Assembly: GCA_015680685.1 (NCBI GenBank)
Contig: MNCI01001420.1
Coordinates: 1,741 to 65,740 of the forward strand
DNA length: 64,000 bases
Direction of reading: 5' to 3'
Origin: Gnetum montanum
Lineage: Eukaryota; Streptophyta; Gnetopsida; Gnetales; Gnetaceae
Shown here: one piece after another, positions 1-11,152 of the stretch
How positions within the stretch are numbered: position 1 is the first letter of the stretch
How the letters are laid out: each line of letters opens with the position of its first letter
Notes under the pieces: generated by a model
What the model was told of the DNA's origin: nothing
Seen by the model: only the letters and a program-made list of their open reading frames with translations
The model's database searches: none
Position numbers and translations under genes: made by a program

Positions 1-183
1 ACATACCTCAGACTTGCTTAACCATACACCGTGACACATACAAGCAAGCCTGGGAAGACAACGAATGATTAACCCCAAGTGTTTCTTGTGGCGTTAAGGC
101 ATTTAGTCTGCGGAGTTCGACCGGATCGCGCGTGCACGCTCGTATTCGTATGGTGGAGTGTAGGGGTACCTCGCCACTCATCA
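1..183 (+). repeat. LTR L1, 3' end only (Athila-like gypsy)
   Basis: This is the last 183 bases of a long terminal repeat that begins left of the window. It ends in CTCATCA, the same terminus as the complete LTRs at 3269-4064 and 14782-15711, and carries the U5 hairpin (arms 9-19 and 42-52) followed by GGGAAGACAA. The next base is not a primer-binding site but the middle of a gag reading frame. I infer a solo LTR, or the 3' LTR of an element inserted into the gag of E0. If so, the 5 bp ATGAC (184-188) should recur just left of this LTR's start. Confidence 0.85.
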
Positions 184-1640
184 ATGACCATCCTAAGGGA
201 TGTTGTCCAATAATCTCATATCTGTAAGAGTCTGGGGTGTATGCACTTAACCCACGACTTAACAAACAACAAGCACCCCGACGGTTACCTTATCCCCAAG
301 GTAACCCGAGGCAGTTCCACGAACCATTAATGTATTATCCAAGTGGAACTCCACCACAACCTATTGAACAACACCAGCAGTGGCAATACCCACAGTCATG
401 GGGGATGCCATCACCAAGGCAACAATACCCTTACCGGCAACCAGACCCATATGGCTACTACGTGCAGTAGCCAATCTCTCCAAGTGACTTTGTTGGTCAC
501 GTGACCTCACAACGTCACTACCAAACTCGGGAGTATTATAGGACTCCTTCTCTTGGGAGAGACACACCACATCCATACCATCCTTCAAACCCAGCCGCGA
601 CTCTTACACTGATAGCTCCACTACCACCCGCTCTAGCGAGGCAAGGGGAACTCCCCACTCAACCGCAGCAACGCAATGCTACGAGATCTGTAAACCTTCA
701 ACCCGCTGCTGGTTCTGAAAACCGTACAAGGAGAAGACCTTTCTTCAAAACCAATAGTCCAAACAAGCTCTCACAACCACAAGCGGTTGAGCCTCCGAAT
801 GTTCCTCCATCAAATAAGGCTTCGGAGCTCCCTTCAAACCAACAACAGAGCTCAACGCATACAGTTATGTTAATACATACCGTCACTAACTGGATCAAGG
901 AAGGCCACCTTCCAAAGAAATTCTCTGATCCTAGAAATCCCTTAATCTACCTCCAAGTCGCTGGGAATGAACCACGTAAAGCTCTTCTTGACTCAGGTTC
1001 TGGAGTCAACTTAATATCACAAGAAATGTATAAAGCCTAAAACTTGCCTCCACTAAAGAAGAGCAATATTCACTTAGAGCTAGCTAACCAGTCCATCACC
1101 GTTCCTTTGGGATTGGTGGAGGACATCGTTACCACTGTGTGTGGTTGGTCATACCTAGCTAATTTCCTAATGATCCAAGTAAACAATGACAAAGGAGACT
1201 TCCCAATAATAATGGGAAGGGCATGGCTAAACACCATAAATGCATGCCTAGGAATCTGCAATCTTTCCCTAGAAATATCTACGGAAAACACTTATGGGAA
1301 GATCGAGAAGAAGAAGGTTCCATGCATCACATACAGTGATATAGAGGGTGATGGCATACAGGAATGTTCAACATTTCCTGCATGCAACCGGTGTGCCCAG
1401 GAAGTTAACATACAAAAGTGCCTGTATGTAGCAACCACACAACAAGAAAACACCCAGTGGTTGACAACTAATCAAGAGAGCAACTCACCAATATGAATGG
1501 AACTAACTAGGGGACCAACTTGTACCCATGTAGAAAGCATAGATGCACTGGAGTAAGAGTGTCGCCAACTTCTAACCCTTAATCTAAAACCATCAATCGA
1601 GGGAAGTTGGAAACTCTTAGAAAATTCAAATGAGTACTCC
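184..1640 (+). pseudogene. E0 gag C-terminus and aspartic protease, decayed
   Basis: One reading frame runs through this stretch, interrupted by stops at about 231, 468 and 1038. The gag part has a CCP-containing remnant of the knuckle region and a long Pro/Gln/Tyr-rich tract (about 250-760). The protease has the active-site segment LLDSGSGVNLIS (about 985-1020) and a later FPIIMGRAWL block (about 1200-1230), both usual for plant gypsy proteases. The frame continues to 1496 and then decays up to the deletion junction. The stop at 1038 replaces a Trp codon still present in E4 (26391). Confidence 0.75.
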
Positions 1641-3268
1641 GATAGGAGAATACTAGTCTGTGTGCAATCGACCAAACCTTATCATGAACCTAGAACGGCC
1701 TATGCACATAGTATATCTGAGAGAGAACGACCTCGCTCATTATTTCGGATCTTCCCCTTCCAACTCAGTCATGGGGGAGATGGCTACCTATGCTGATCAA
1801 TCGAAGTCCTCAGTTTCTTTTTAAGTTTTTGTTTTACAAATTTCTTTAACTTTTCTTATTTTTGTTTGCAACATCATTCATACTCTTTCATTTCTTTGTG
1901 TGTTTGTTTATGTTGTTTGATTCATCACCTAATAAGTGCTCCTGATAGTGGTATGAACTGTATTCTATTGATTGCTAATGTTTGGTTTATACCCTTGAGT
2001 TATGATGTTAATACTAAGGTATGGTTCTTTTGATATAACAGGCAATGAATCCACATCATCCATGCATCCATAAATTTCTATGGTCTCTCTTGGCTTGGAA
2101 CTGTGCAGTCCCTTTCTCAATAATAAGAACTATCAACGAACCGGTGACTAGGCATTTCTCAAACTAGGGAAGGACTCAAGGATTGAAAAGGGTGTGACTT
2201 CAAGGGGATTTGATGCATTTGTGTTGGCCATTCTCTTGGGTGCTTGGATGTTTTCCTCTTAAGTCTTCCGTATCATTCCGACCCTGCTCCATTATTGGGA
2301 AGCTGAGCTAATAAAAATAATAAGTCTTTACATGGTGTGGTTCTCATGCAAAACACAAAAAAAAAACTGTGAGAATTCAAAGCACACCCCTTTCTTTTTG
2401 GTAAACTCTTGTGCTGAAGACTTTAACTCTTGTTTCCAAATGACATTCCTAGAGCCTACAGACTCTTTGAATGTGGGATTGTCAGGGCATTAAGGGCATG
2501 AGCTTGCTTTGGGGAGGACCCACTAGCATTCCTATTTGGGGCATTCGTTAATTCCTTTCCCTTAAACACTTCAGCAATCACCATTTATTTTGTTCATCTT
2601 CATCTTTGACATCCATTTTATTGGCATGGCTGTTGTTTCTTTTTCTCCATCTTTCTTATTCCTTGTCTTTTTCCATTTTATTGCTACTAAAGGTTCACTC
2701 TCAATCATGGGGGTCTTGGTCCAATTTTTTCGATTTTCTCTAAACCCCTACCCCTAGGGTAGTCACCAATATTGTATCTCCAGATCCGTAGCAGCCATGT
2801 CACAACTCATCCAATAGACCTTACACAAAAGAAAGGTATCAATTGCATTATGATTCATTTACCCTTGCTAATATAAGACTGTGTTGTCTGTGCAGATGGC
2901 AATCATACAACAATGGATTGGATCTGGAGGAAACACTTGGAATGGACTAGTGTTGAAGCAGTTATGCAAGGAACGAGATTGATGGCGCGCTTATGGATGA
3001 ACAACGAAAAGCACAATCTTGGCGTCGGTAGCAACAGACTTCTTCTTTCGCTTTCTCTCTTCTCTCTCAGCTGCCAAATAAGGCTGGATGTCAAATGTGC
3101 TTAGTGTTCATTCTTGTTGTCATGAACAGTAATTTTGTCATGTATTGTAATGATGATTCGTTCACATGTCACCCATCTACCATTAGTGCCATTCAAGTCA
3201 ACAATCCCATACCTTTCCAATATTTTGTAAGGAACTTGAGAACGAGCTTTCATTCAATCATGGGGGTA
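1641..3268 (+). other. E0 3' noncoding region between pol remnant and 3' LTR
   Basis: This stretch follows the last pol codons (integrase C-terminal remnant to about 1735) and has no long ORF. It parallels 9121-11152 of E1. It holds three near-identical copies of CARTCATGGGGG (1766-1777, 2702-2713, 3255-3266), the last being the real polypurine tract, and the arms GGGTGTG (2190-2196) and CACACCC (2383-2389) that could pair. A 63-codon ORF at 2913-3104 recurs in E1 but has no recognisable domain. Confidence 0.6.
3255..3268 (+). promoter_or_regulatory. Polypurine tract of E0
   Basis: CAATCATGGGGGTA lies directly before the LTR start TGATGAG. This is where plus-strand DNA synthesis is primed in LTR retrotransposons. 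The same motif precedes L3 (11139-11152) and, on the minus strand, L8 (62891-62900). Confidence 0.75.
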
Positions 3269-4064
3269 TGATGAGCTGCAATATCGCATGGGCCACGATA
3301 TCACGTCGGCCCCTGCGATATCGCGTATGCGATATCACAGCCTGTCACTAGTTCTATAAATAAGAGGCAGCTTTACCTTGTTTCCTCATCTAGATCTAAA
3401 CCCTTAGCTAAACTCTGGCAGTTTTACCATTCTAGAGATAGAATAATTTCCATGTGCCCGTAATAGAAGTCTAAAAGTGAACGGATCTTTATTCGAGCAA
3501 ATTGTACCTGAGCACACATTTGTGTGTGGCAATAAGATGAACTTAAACCTTGTAGTACATGGACTAAGCTAAATAGGACTTAATTACTATTGAATGTTTA
3601 AATGATTTCTTAGACAACTAATCTTTCTCAACCCTTTACTCTCCTAGTTAAGTGCATTCGGTACGACCGCTTCGAGCACATGTGTAACGCTTGGTAACCC
3701 AGTAACGAGTAGCGTTTGGTAATCCCAGTAGCGTTGCACTGGTTCAGGATGTGTACTGCAAGTAGGAACGAATACTAGTGCTAGGATAATTAGAACTTAG
3801 TTAGTGGAAATTAGTTAATTAGTCTCTTCACCCTTTCTCCTATTAGCATAGGCGTTAAAAAGATAAAAAGACAAAAATCATATACCTCAGACTTACTTAA
3901 CCATACAACCGTGACAATACAAGTAAGTCTGGGAAGACAACGATTGATTAACCTTAAGTGTTCCATTAGGGCGCATAAGCACTTAGTCCTTGGAGTTCGA
4001 CCGGATCGTGCATCAGACGCTTGTATTCGTATGGTTGAGTGTAGGGGTACCTCGCCACTCATCA
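3269..4064 (+). repeat. LTR L2, complete (type I)
   Basis: This 796-bp LTR is bounded by the perfect inverted ends TGATGAG and CTCATCA. U3 has three GATATC palindromes (3280-3345) just upstream of a TATA box in CTATAAATAAGAGGC (about 3354). A TCTTTATTCGAGCA segment, conserved in most LTRs here, lies near 3487. The U5 hairpin pairs 3888-3898 with 3921-3931 perfectly over 11 bp. It is preceded by a polypurine tract but followed by mid-gag sequence instead of a primer site, so it is the 3' LTR of E0. Confidence 0.9.
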
Positions 4065-4082
4065 GTGTGCCTTGCAAAACAT

Positions 4083-6077
4083 AGAAAACAAGTGGCAAAA
4101 ACTTAAGTTGTTCCCACGGACACTAATAAAAGAAGCTGAAAGCTGCTGGTACTGGTCCTTAGAACTAGAATCCATTCGTAGGTGGAGTACTATGTTAGAT
4201 TTGTTCAACGATAAGTACCAAACGTACTCCTGAGTGTCTAACCTGCGAAAGCAAATCCAACGATCAAAACAAGGAAGTCATGAACCCTTGGATGCTGCCA
4301 TAGGCCGCTATTATGCACTACTACATCATTGTCCTGGCCATGGTTATTTGCAGCGGGATCAACTATGCCATCTTGTAGATGGGCTTAGGCATGAAATGAG
4401 AAGAACCCTTAGGACTTATGCCCAAGGAAAGTTATCTAAGCTAAGGTCCCATCAAATTCATAGGCTATTGAAGCAAGTTGCTAAGGAAGAAGGGGAGCTA
4501 TTAAAAAGAGAGAGTGCAGAAGAATACAATTGAGATCCTTCCCTTCGAAAGAAGGGAGTAAGATTCTATGAGGATGAGGAAGAGTCACCACTCAAAGAGA
4601 TGGTGAATAGGAAAACCTTGCCTATTCAAAAGTTAACATCAGAAGTATCGACAAAGGTAGACCAAATGTGGGACTCCCTGGATAGTAGGTTTCAAACTAT
4701 GCTCAAAGTAGTAGTGGAGTCTAGGGAGCGAGGTAGTGATCATGACAAAAGGAAAAAGAGAGAAGCAGAAAATGCACGTAACAAGGGTAAGGGTAAAGTT
4801 GCTATTATTGAAGAGGTTGTGGACTCAAATACAGACGATGATAGTGGATGTGAGATTTGTCAATACAACCATTCTAAGAGATGTTGCCCTATGATCTCCC
4901 ATTTGCAGGAGTCTGGGGTGTATGCACTTAATCCACATTTAAACAAATGGCAAACATCCCAACAGTTACCTTATCCCCAGGGCAGTTCCACCAACCTTTA
5001 ACATATTATCCAAGTGGAACTCCACCACAACCAATTGAGCAACATCAACAGTGGCAACACCCAGAATCATGGGAAATGCCACCATCAAGGCAACAATATC
5101 CTTACCAACAACCTAACCCATATGGATATTACGTGCAGCATCTAATCTCTCCACATGACTCTATTAGTCACGTTACTCCCCAACATCACTACCAAGCCCA
5201 CGAGTACTATAGGACTCCCTCTCCTAGGGGTGACATTCCACAAGTGTATCATCCTTCCAATCCGGCCGCATCTCTCTCACCAATAGCTGCATTACCACAT
5301 GCTCCAGTAATGCAAGGTAAACTCCCTGCTCAGCCACAGCAACGCAATGCCACAAGGGCTGTTAATCCTCAACCTATTGTTGGTTCTGACAACCGTATGA
5401 AGAAAAGATCTTTCTTCAGAACCAACAGTCCAACCAAGCCTTTGCAACCCTAAGCGGCTGAGTCTTTGGATGCCTCCGTATCAACTAAAGCTTCAGAGCC
5501 CCCTTTGAACTTAACACCGCATTCAACGCATACAATCATGTTAACACATGCCATTACTAATTGGATCAAAGCTGGCCACCTTCCCAAGAAATTCTCTGAT
5601 CCTGGGAGTCCCCTAATATATCTACAAATCGCTAGGAATGAGCCATGCAAAGCTCTTTTGGATTCAAATTCCGGTGTCAACCTAATATCCCAAGAAATGG
5701 ATAAGGCCTAGAACCTTTCTCCATTAAAAAAGAGCAATGTCCATTTAGAGTTAGCCGACCAGTCCATCACTGTTCCCTTGGGATTAGTGGAGGACATTGT
5801 TACCACTATTTGTGCGTGGTCGTATCTAGCTGACTTCCTAATGATTCAAGTGAATAACAGTAAGGGGGACTTCCTAATCATAATGGGAAGGACATGGTTA
5901 AGCACTATCGATGCGCGCCTAGGTATCCATGATCTTTCCCTAGAAATATCTAAGGAAAACACTTTCGGAAAGATTGAGAAGAAGAAGGTTCCATGCATCG
6001 CATACAATGACACATGGTGCAATTGCGTGCAGAGATCATGGGTTGTGCAAAGTTTAACATTACCTACATGCAATTAG
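4083..6077 (+). pseudogene. E1 gag and protease, decayed
   Basis: Gag starts partway through and continues through 4234-4533 and 4600-5001 in one frame. It includes a Cys/His cluster (CEICQYNHSKRCC, about 4849-4887) that looks like a shortened zinc knuckle. About ten bases present in E0 are missing near 4982, which shifts the frame. After that the Pro/Gln-rich gag tail and the protease run in frame to 6077. The protease site reads LLDSNSG instead of LLDSGSG, so the catalytic glycine is lost. Stops at 4531 (TGA), 5451 (TAA) and 5709 (TAG) fit C-to-T changes. Confidence 0.8.
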
Positions 6078-6289
6078 TATGCACAAACGATTAACATACA
6101 AAGCTGCCTGTATGCAGCAGCCACATGATAAGAAGACACCCAATGGTTGATAGTTGATTAAGAAAGTAGCTCACTTATATGCATGGAACTAACTGAGGGT
6201 TTGACTTGCACTTACATAGATAGCATTGATGCATTAAAGCAAGTCCACCGCCAACTTCCTAGTCCTAACTTAGAAAACATCAACTAGGG

Positions 6290-7882
6290 GAAGTTGGAAA
6301 TTCCTAAGAAATTTAAACAAGAGCCCCTAGATCTAAAACCATTGCCCACCAGTATGGAATACACATTCCTTAAGAATGAAAAATCAGTAATCATCAATGC
6401 AAGACTTGCTCTGCAACAAAAAGAGAGTCTACTAAAGGTAATAAACAAGTGGTCAAAAGCCTTCACCTAGTCATATTCAGAATTAACTGGAATAGATCCT
6501 AGGATATGCCAGCATAGGATTTACATTGACTCCTCTATGAAGCCTTGAAAACAACCACAAAGGTGATTGAACCCAAAGTGGAAGTAAGTAGTAAAAGAAG
6601 AAATTGAACAGCTTCTAAAGGCTGGGTTCATATACCCCGTTGCTGATAGTGAATGGGTTAGCCCCTTAGTAATCATGCCAAAAAAGGGAGGCAAATGAAG
6701 GGTGTGCATAGATTTTAGGCTGCTAAACATCGCAATATACAAGGATCACTTTCCATTGCCATTTGTTAACCAAGTCTTAGAAACAATCGCAGGGTATCGC
6801 TATTACAGTTTTCTGGATGGCTATAGTGGATACAACCAAATACAAATAGCCCCAGAAGGCCAAGCCAAAACTACGTTCACTAGTCCTTGGGGAACGTTTG
6901 CATACAAACAAATGTCATTTGGCTTGTGCAATGCCCCTGCCATGTTTCAACGCTTAGTCCTAAGCATATTCTAGCAGCAGATAGGAAATGGTGTGGAAGT
7001 CTTTATGGATGACTTCTCCACCTATGGAGCAAGTTCTAATCAAGCCTTGGAACAATTAGAGCAAGTGCTAAAAAGATGCGTAGAAACTAATTTGAGGCTC
7101 AACTGGCAAAAAAGCCATTTGATGGTCCAACAAGGTGTAGTATTTGGGCATAAAATTTCACATATAGGCATAGAGGTAGACCCTAAGAAAATCAAAGTCA
7201 TCCAAGGAATCACCCATCAACTGGAAACTGTCAAAGACATTCAGTCAGTCCTTGGACACACTAGCTACTATAGGAGATTCATAGAGAACTTTTCGAAGAT
7301 TTCCAAACCATTGGTAGAGCTAATGGAAAAGGACGTACCCTTCAAGTGGACCAAGGAATGCGAACTAGCTTTTCAAACTCTGAAGTAGAAGCTGGTAGAA
7401 ACCCCCATTCTACAAGCTCCTGATTGGTTCAGGCCATTCCACGTCATGACTGATGCATCCAACTATGCCTTAGGAGCCATACTTACACAGTTAGATGATC
7501 AAAAACGTCCTTATTACATCCACTATGCAAGTAGAAGTATAGCTGGTGCACAACTTAACTACACTACTACAGAAAAAGAATTAATGGTTGTAGTGTTTGC
7601 ACTAAAAAAATTTAGGCACTATGTATTGGGGTACAAAGTATTTGTACACACAGATCATAGTGCAATCTGGTTCCTCATGAATAAGCCAATGGTAAGCCCA
7701 CGTATTATACGATGGCTGGTAATCCTACAAGGGTTCGATCTAACAATGATCGATCGTAAAGGCACCAAGAATGTAGTTGCCGATCATTTATCTCGGTTGC
7801 GCTGGGACAGCAAAGAGGACAAGTATCCTATTTTCAATCACTTCCCTGATGAGTTCCTCTTTGCTGGTGTAGTGAATGACTA
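6290..7882 (+). pseudogene. E1 reverse transcriptase and RNase H, decayed
   Basis: This is the central part of pol, which copies element RNA into DNA and degrades the RNA strand. RT blocks appear in order: KAGFIYPVADSEWVSPLV (about 6620), FLDGYSGYNQI (about 6810), MSFGLCNAPAMFQR (about 6912) and the catalytic VFMDD (about 6999). RNase H follows with MTDASNYALGA (7446), TTTEKELMVVVFALKKF (about 7565) and VHTDHSAI (about 7645). The region ends at a stop at 7880. In-frame stops at 6468, 6546, 6696, 6972 and 7386 are mostly CAG or TGG to TAG or TGA type. FMDD and the sequence around it resemble the Athila lineage as I recall it. Confidence 0.85.
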
Positions 7883-8009
7883 ATCACCCACGGAGACGAA
7901 CTGGTATAGTAGCATTCTTACCTATCTCCTTACCCAACAAACACCACAAGAGCTAGACCTTAAGAAGAAACAATAGTTTCTTCACAAAGCCAAGTACTTT
8001 ATGGAAATC

Positions 8010-9120
8010 AATGGACAACTTTAGAAAGTATGTCCTAATGGCTTGGTTTGATGGTGTGTTCCTGATAGAGATCAACTGAGAGTTCTCCAAGATGCTCATG
8101 AGGGCCCTTGTGGGGGTCATTATGCGGGGAGACAAACGACCATCAAGATCCTGCTTGTAGGGTATTATTGGCCTACCTTGTTTCGGGACACCCATCACTT
8201 CGTCCAATCTTGTGAACGTTGTCAACGTGATGGGAGAATGACTGCTAGAATGGAGGATCCACAACAATGGATTCAACCGTTAAAACCCTTCAACATTTGG
8301 GGAATTGATTTCATGGAGCCCATTACACCAATGTCCAATGGAAAAGCTTACATCATAGTTGCTGTAGACTACTTAATAAAATGGGCTGAAGTAGCTACCG
8401 TCAAAGATTGCACATCATCTACAGCTACACGATTTGTTCAACAACAAGTCATCAATAGGTTTGGTATGCCACTTGCACTTATCTCAAATAATGGTACACA
8501 CTTTATAGGTGCAACTTTTTAGAAGTTAATGCAACGCTTAGGGGTTGAGCACAAATTGACTACACCATACCACCCCCAAGCAAATAGTCAAGTCGAGGTC
8601 ACCAACAAGAAGATTACTAAGATACTGACCAGAACCATTAGCAACTATAGGCGAGATTAGAGCACTAAACTAAATGATGCTCTTTGGGCATACCGCTCCA
8701 TGTGGAAACTCCCTATAGGCTACTCTCCCTACGAGTAAGTGTATGAGAAACTTCCAACACTCCCTATCCAAACTAAGCTTCGTACACTAGCCACGACATG
8801 TGACCTCAACCTTGACCTTGATCTAGCACAAAAACAAAGGTTGATGACTCTCAACTTGCTAGATGAGAACTGACTATCTACCCTATCATCTAATGAGTTG
8901 CACAAGGCATTTAATAAACAACGTCTTGACCTGAAAATTAGGAAAGTTAAGTATTAACCAAGAGATAAGGTTGTCTACTGGAACCCCACACGTGTCACAA
9001 TGGACCAAATTTCAAACATTGTGGGAAGGAGCTCACATTATCTATGTAACTTTTCCTTTAGGAGCCATGACCATATATAAACCTGAGAGCCCAGATAAAA
9101 GACTGTTAGTCAACATGCAA
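8010..9120 (+). pseudogene. E1 integrase, decayed
   Basis: Integrase inserts the cDNA copy into chromosomal DNA. The zinc-binding part is visible (HYAGRQTTIKI to CERCQRDG, 8118-8231). The core follows with IWGIDFMEP (about 8297, first Asp), ISNNGTHF (about 8481, where the second catalytic Asp is Asn) and QVEVTNKK (about 8590, Glu kept). Stops at 8520, 8658, 8736, 8871 and 8955 and a frame change near 8960-9000 break the C-terminus. It is clearly inactive. Confidence 0.8.
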
Positions 9121-11152
9121 CAAACAAAACCTTTCCATGAGCTTAGGACAGCCAGAACATATGCTACTTCTGTAGGTGGGCAACCTTGCTCATTATTTTG
9201 GATCTCCTCCTTCCAACTTAGTCATGGGGGAGATGGCCATCTCTACTAATCATTGAAGGCCCTCAGTTCTTTCTAAGTTTTTGTTTTACACATTTTTGTT
9301 TTTCACATTTCTTGAGTCTTTCTTGTTTTTTGTTTTTTATTTTTGTTTTACACCATCGTTCATATTTTTATCATTTCTTTGTGTGATTTTATTTTAGTTC
9401 ATCACCCAATAAGTGTTCATGATGGTGGTATGAATAATATCATATTGATTGCTAATGTTTGGATTTTACCTTTGAAGTATGATGTTGATATTAAGGTATG
9501 GTTCTTTTGATTAAACAGGCAATGAGTCCACATCGTTCATACATCCATAAAATCCTATGGTCTCCCTTGGCTTGGAGCTATACAGTCCGTTTCTCTAATA
9601 AAGTTATTAACGAATTAGTGGCTAGGTATTTCTCAAACTAAGGAAGGACTCAAAGGATGAAAAGGGTGTGACTTTAAGGGGATTCAATGCTTTTGCGCTG
9701 GCTATTCTCTTGAGTGCTTAGATGCTTTTTCCTTGGGTTTTCCACCATTCTGATCATTCATCAAATCACCAGAAGCTGAGTACATAAAAATATAAGTCTT
9801 TGCATGGTGTGGTTCTCACACGAAACAAAAAAAAAACAATGAGAATTCAAAGCACACCCCTTAAACACGATAATGAAATTGGGCTACACGCATTGGTTAT
9901 GGCACTGGAAAAACATGTTACCCATGCCTGAAGGTTCCCTCTAAATAAGGCCCTTTCTCGCTTCCTGGCTCTCCATCTCGCTCTCCTTAGAATGGTGGTA
10001 ACTTTTTCGGTGGAGGCATTCTTATTGCTTCAAGAGGATAGGTTGGTCAAATATGTTGATGCAAGGTCACTAAATGTGGGTTGTTGAGCCTGGATTTGGA
10101 ATGAGTTCTACTCAGTCACATTAACCATGAAACACACAAGGGACTTTACACAACTTTGTTCTTGGGTTTTCATTCCATTCTCTCCTCTCCATCTTTCTTT
10201 TCCATTTTTCACCTCATTGCTGATTTTATCATTAGTCCATACCTTGGTTGATGCATCATTTTTCCTTGGTAATTTCTTATGTGTAAGTTTTTAACTCTTG
10301 CTTCCAAATGACATCCTTAGAGCCTATGGACTCTTTGGGTTGTAGGTTTGTCAAGGCATCAAAGTCATGAGCTTGCTTTGGGGAGGACCCACTGGCATTC
10401 CTTTTTGGTGCACTTGTTAACTTCTTTCCCTTAAACATTTTCTGCAATCAACAATTTTGTTTCATCCCCATCCATGACATCCATTTTATTGGCGTTGTCG
10501 TTGTTACTTTTTCTTCATCTTTCTTATTCATTATCTTTTTCCATCCTATCACTACTGGAGGTTCGCTCTTAGTCAGGGGGGCCCTGGCACAATTTTTTCA
10601 ATTTTTCCTAACCCCTACACCTTAGGTAGTCACTAGTGTTAAAACTCTAGAATCAATATCTACCATAACCACAACTCAACGAATGCACTTTACATCGAGG
10701 CAAGGTATCAATTGCATTGTGATTTATCTACCCTTGCTCATTTGTGACTGTGTTGTGTGTGCAAATGGTGATCATACAACAATGGACTGGGCCTGGAGGA
10801 AACACTTAGGATGGACCAAAACTAGAACGTTTACGAAAGGAACAAGATTGGTGGCATGGTTATGGATAAACAACGAAAGGCACAATCTTGGCATCGGCAG
10901 CAACACATCTTCTTCTTTCTCTCTCTCCTTCTCTTCCAGCTGCCAAACAAGGTTGGATGTCATTTATGTACAGTGTTCACTTTTGTGGTCATGAACACTA
11001 ATGTTGTCATGTATTGTATTGTTAATCTGTCACTAGACACGTTCAGTCTGTCACCCTGCTCCACTATTAATGGTCATTCAGTCAATAATCCCATACCTTC
11101 CCAATATTTTGTAAGTAACTCGAGGATGAGTTTTCATTCAGTCATGGGGGTA
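9121..11152 (+). other. E1 3' noncoding region
   Basis: About 2 kb between integrase and the 3' LTR lacks a long ORF. Visible features are PPT-like motifs at 9219-9230 and about 10570-10581, the real polypurine tract at 11139-11152, and potential pairing arms GGGTGTG (9664-9670) and CACACCC (9853-9859). A 16-mer, ACATGTTACCCATGCC (9913-9928), recurs in E2 and twice in E4. A short conserved ORF begins at 10782 (MDWAWRKHLGWT) and is shared with E0. Confidence 0.55.

Larger units (their letters stand above)
184..4064 (+). mobile_element. E0: deleted Athila-like Ty3/gypsy element
   Basis: E0 holds the 3' part of gag and the protease (184-about 1640), a 3' noncoding region and its 3' LTR (3269-4064). 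Compared with E1 it lacks about 2.8 kb: RT, RNase H and nearly all of integrase. The junction lies near 1632-1641 in a short region similar to both sides. Right of the 3' LTR the sequence resumes inside another element's gag (4065), so E0 appears nested in E1. The 5 bp before L2 (GGGTA) and after it (GTGTG) differ, so L2 is not a solo LTR. It cannot code for transposition by itself. Confidence 0.75.

Noticed and set aside
2913-3104. Small ORF (MDWIWRKHLEWT...) also present in E1 at 10782-10963
   Set aside because: The surrounding noncoding DNA is equally similar between E0 and E1, so shared ancestry explains it. No domain, and no copy in E2 or E4.
3269-4064. L2 as a solo LTR like L4
   Set aside because: Its 5-bp flanks differ (GGGTA and GTGTG) and a polypurine tract precedes it, so it is a 3' LTR.
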